This document shows, in pieces, positions 13,019-15,208 of a DNA stretch of 15,208 bases; position 1 is the first letter of the stretch, and each line of letters begins with the position of its first letter. A program made the position numbers and the translations under genes. The notes beneath the pieces are model-generated. The model saw only the letters and a list, made by a program, of their open reading frames with translations. It was not told the origin of the DNA and did not search any database. This stretch comes from Bacillota bacterium (lineage in GTDB: Bacteria > Bacillota > Clostridia > Lachnospirales > Lachnospiraceae), in contig JAEZPG010000050.1 in the NCBI GenBank assembly GCA_023413555.1, positions 1-15,208 of the forward strand. Direction: 5' to 3'.

Positions 13019-14296
13019 GTGGCTTTTATTCAGGTTGTTGGTGGGAGGCATCTCTTTGGTGAGCTAGAGATACAAGGCTCAAAAAATGCCGTCTTACCTA
13101 TTCTGGCAGCATCAATCCTGCATAAGGGCATAACAAAGATAAAGCATTGTCCCAAAATATCAGATGTTACTTCCATGATTAAATTAATGGAAAGTATAGG
13201 ATGTATTATCACCTGGGAACAGGAGAACCTGGTAATTAATGCAAGTGAGATTAATTACAATGTGGTAGATAAAAAATACGTCGGGTCTATGAGATCGTCT
13301 ATTATTTTATTGGGAGCTTTGTTGGGTAGGAATCATTCTGTTACGATATCCTATCCGGGTGGTTGTGCTATCGGTGCAAGGCCAATTGATCTGCATATAA
13401 ATGCAATTCGTAAAATGAATGTGGATATTATCCAAAATGAAGAATTTATCTTTTGCAGCACGGCAGAGATAAAGGGTGCTCACATCAAATTTGAAAAAAC
13501 CAGTGTAGGTGCCACAGAAAATGTGCTCCTTACCGCTGCTTTAGCTTGCGGTATCACGATAATCGAAAACGCGGCCATAGAGCCGGAGATTACTGAGCTT
13601 TGTCATTTTCTCATGAAAATGGGGGTGACAATCACCGGAGTAGGAACTGGTACTCTAAAGATAGAAGGTGCCAAAGAACTAAGAGATGTAGAATACTCTC
13701 TTGTGCCAGATCGGATTGTAATGGCAACCTATATGGCAGCGGTAGCCGGAACCGGTGGAGATGTTACGCTTAAAGGTTCCTGTGCTTATGATAATCTTGC
13801 TGTAGTTTATGCCTTGCGTAAGATGGGTTGTCGTATCGGAATAGGAAAGGACTACATCAATATATGCTCTTTTGAGAGACCGAAAGCGGTACCAGTAATT
13901 GAAACGAAGCCGTACCCTGGATTTCCTACTGATATGCAGTCACAGATGCTTTCTGTGTTATCTGTAGCGACAGGAAACAGCGTGATTATTGAGAATATCT
14001 TTGAATCTAGATACCGTACTGTTAATGAGTTGATTAAAATGGGTGCTGATATTCGAATTTTTGACAAAGCAGCAATAATATGTGGAGTAGATTCTTTGTA
14101 TGGAAGCGAGCTTAGAGCGTATGACCTGCGCGGAGGAGCCGGATTAGTAGTTGCAGCCCTAATGGCAAATGGAGTCAGCCTGATACGAGGCGTTGAATAT
14201 ATAGAGCGTGGATATGAGAATATCTGTAGCGATTTGAAGAAGTTGGGAGCTGACATTGGAAAGGTTAACGAGGAAGCCTTGTTAACTACTTTCTAA
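13019..14296 (+). CDS. murA: UDP-N-acetylglucosamine 1-carboxyvinyltransferase
   Basis: Cytoplasmic enzyme that transfers enolpyruvate from PEP to UDP-GlcNAc, the committed step of peptidoglycan precursor synthesis and the target of fosfomycin. The 425 residues form the double EPSP-synthase-like fold. QGSKNAVLPILAAS places K22 and N23 at the same numbers as in E. coli. PGGCAIGARPIDLH holds the catalytic Cys (C116), so intrinsic fosfomycin resistance by Cys-to-Asp is not expected. The GTG at 13019 is preferred over ATG 13001 because of the ribosome binding site and the family N-terminus. In B. subtilis the gene just before divIB is murB; here it is murA, with a probable promoter of its own. 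A second murA elsewhere is possible, as many Firmicutes have two. Confidence 0.95.
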   Translation: MAFIQVVGGRHLFGELEIQGSKNAVLPILAASILHKGITKIKHCPKISDVTSMIKLMESIGCIITWEQENLVINASEINYNVVDKKYVGSMRSSIILLGALLGRNHSVTISYPGGCAIGARPIDLHINAIRKMNVDIIQNEEFIFCSTAEIKGAHIKFEKTSVGATENVLLTAALACGITIIENAAIEPEITELCHFLMKMGVTITGVGTGTLKIEGAKELRDVEYSLVPDRIVMATYMAAVAGTGGDVTLKGSCAYDNLAVVYALRKMGCRIGIGKDYINICSFERPKAVPVIETKPYPGFPTDMQSQMLSVLSVATGNSVIIENIFESRYRTVNELIKMGADIRIFDKAAIICGVDSLYGSELRAYDLRGGAGLVVAALMANGVSLIRGVEYIERGYENICSDLKKLGADIGKVNEEALLTTF

Positions 14297-14341
14297 ATGT
14301 ATGATATAGAATTTAGTAAATAGCAGAAATTAGGAGGGAAC

Positions 14342-15085
14342 ATGGGCGATAAAATACAAATGAGATTCCGCAAAAAGACATCTCCTATGAAGAAATTCCT
14401 GATTATAATTGGCATATTGAGTATTTTTGCGACTATCTTCTTTCTAAAATTTCGACTTCGGAACATAGAAGTCAGTGAAAGCGAGTACTATACCAAAGAA
14501 GAACTCAAAAGCTATGTAAAAACTAGTTTTTGGGATAACAATACTCTTTTCTTATATCTAAAACTTCGGTTTGGAGATAAAATAGAGATTCCATTTGTGC
14601 AAAAAATTGACACGGTATACGTTGATAGCAGTACTTTAAAACTAGAAGTCTACTATAAAAAAATAATAGGCTCCGTGAACTATATGAATGAGAATATTTA
14701 TTTTGATAAAGATGGGCAAGTATTGGAAATTAGTGAAAAGACAATAGATAATGTACCTTTATTTACAGGTATTCATTTTAAACGGATGAATCTACATGAA
14801 CCTTTAGGTGTTGAGGACAGTAGTATATTTTCTAAAATTATGAATATATCACAGCTACTCTCTCGCTATAAATTAACGATAGATAAAGTCAGTTTTGATT
14901 TCAATCAGAATGTGACTCTATATACAAAAGATATAAAAGTTTTACTGGGTAATAGGACATCCTATGATGAACCCATAGTAGAACTGACTGGTATTTTGCC
15001 AAAACTCGCTGGCTTAAAAGGAGAACTTAATTTGTCAGAATACACTTCAGGGAAGAATAGTATTACCTTTAAAAAGACAAAGTAG
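14342..15085 (+). CDS. divIB: Cell division protein FtsQ/DivIB
   Basis: Bitopic divisome protein that joins FtsL and DivIC to regulate septal wall synthesis. The 247 residues have a basic cytoplasmic N-terminus, one membrane helix (about 18-36), a POTRA domain starting FRLRNIEVSESEYYTKEEL (about 37-105), and an external beta domain with an FDKDGQVLEIS motif typical of FtsQ/DivIB. The end is polar with no extra domain. AGGAGG (14332-14337) lies four bases before ATG 14342. It follows murA after 45 bases and probably shares the promoter at 12955-12983. The name rests on topology, the POTRA-like segment and the cluster position. Confidence 0.88.
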   Translation: MGDKIQMRFRKKTSPMKKFLIIIGILSIFATIFFLKFRLRNIEVSESEYYTKEELKSYVKTSFWDNNTLFLYLKLRFGDKIEIPFVQKIDTVYVDSSTLKLEVYYKKIIGSVNYMNENIYFDKDGQVLEISEKTIDNVPLFTGIHFKRMNLHEPLGVEDSSIFSKIMNISQLLSRYKLTIDKVSFDFNQNVTLYTKDIKVLLGNRTSYDEPIVELTGILPKLAGLKGELNLSEYTSGKNSITFKKTK

Positions 15086-15157
15086 ATATACAAATTATGA
15101 GAAAACATGGCCATTTTAAGAAGTTTTTTAATTATCTAAAAATTCTTTAAGAAGGGG

Positions 15158-15186
15158 TTGATTATTTGCTTAAAAAACTATATTAT
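15158..15186 (+). promoter_or_regulatory. Candidate promoter for the gene beyond the right edge
   Basis: TTGATT (15158-15163) and TATTAT (15181-15186) are 17 bases apart in a very AT-rich stretch, with further TATA-like sequence to 15198. In many clusters the gene after divIB is ftsZ, so a separate promoter for it would make sense, but that gene is outside the window. Confidence 0.45.
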
Positions 15187-15208
15187 ATGTATATATAAGG
15201 TATAGTTG

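Noticed and set aside
15118..15146. AT-rich imperfect hairpin after divIB
   Set aside because: The stem is almost all A-T with a bulge and lacks a following T run, so I cannot support a terminator.

Overview
The window reads as a low-GC Firmicutes chromosome, most likely a spore-forming Clostridia of the Lachnospirales type. The evidence is the AT-rich composition, strong AGGAGG-type ribosome binding sites, all genes on the + strand, and a mraZ-led division and cell-wall (dcw) cluster that contains a SpoVD-type PASTA penicillin-binding protein. The species was not identified. No mobile element, CRISPR array, tRNA or rRNA was seen.

Layout. Positions 1-441 hold the 3' end of an unrecognised coiled-coil-like gene, closed by a clear terminator (474-524). 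A gene-free stretch (about 525-988) follows. It holds a hairpin, a plausible promoter (721-749), a 15-nt tandem repeat and a second terminator-like hairpin (858-911) just ahead of ychF. ychF (translation-associated P-loop nucleotidase) and lgt (lipoprotein diacylglyceryl transferase) form a pair that ends at a terminator at 3100-3138.

The dcw cluster starts at a promoter at 3149-3177 and a run of GTGG boxes spaced in 10-bp steps, the expected operator of MraZ. The order is mraZ, rsmH, ftsL-like, class B PBP (FtsI type), SpoVD-type PBP, mraY, murD, ftsW/spoVE, murA and ftsQ/divIB. murE, murF, murG, murB and murC are not among these genes, and murA lies directly before the ftsQ/divIB gene. An internal promoter (12955-12983) probably drives murA-divIB, and another promoter-like element (15158-15186) lies at the right edge.

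How the genes work together. MurA and MurD act in cytoplasmic synthesis of UDP-MurNAc-peptide, and MraY makes lipid I at the membrane. FtsW/SpoVE polymerises glycan with a partner class B PBP. FtsL and DivIB form the septal scaffold that controls that synthase. MraZ regulates the operon, and RsmH modifies the ribosomal decoding site.

No convincing new multi-gene system is present. The points most worth a second look are regulatory RNA or DNA structures. They are a perfect 13-bp inverted repeat that buries the spoVD ribosome binding site, a two-codon ORF abutting the spoVD start, a duplicated terminator arm in the ychF leader, and a hairpin over the mraZ ribosome binding site.
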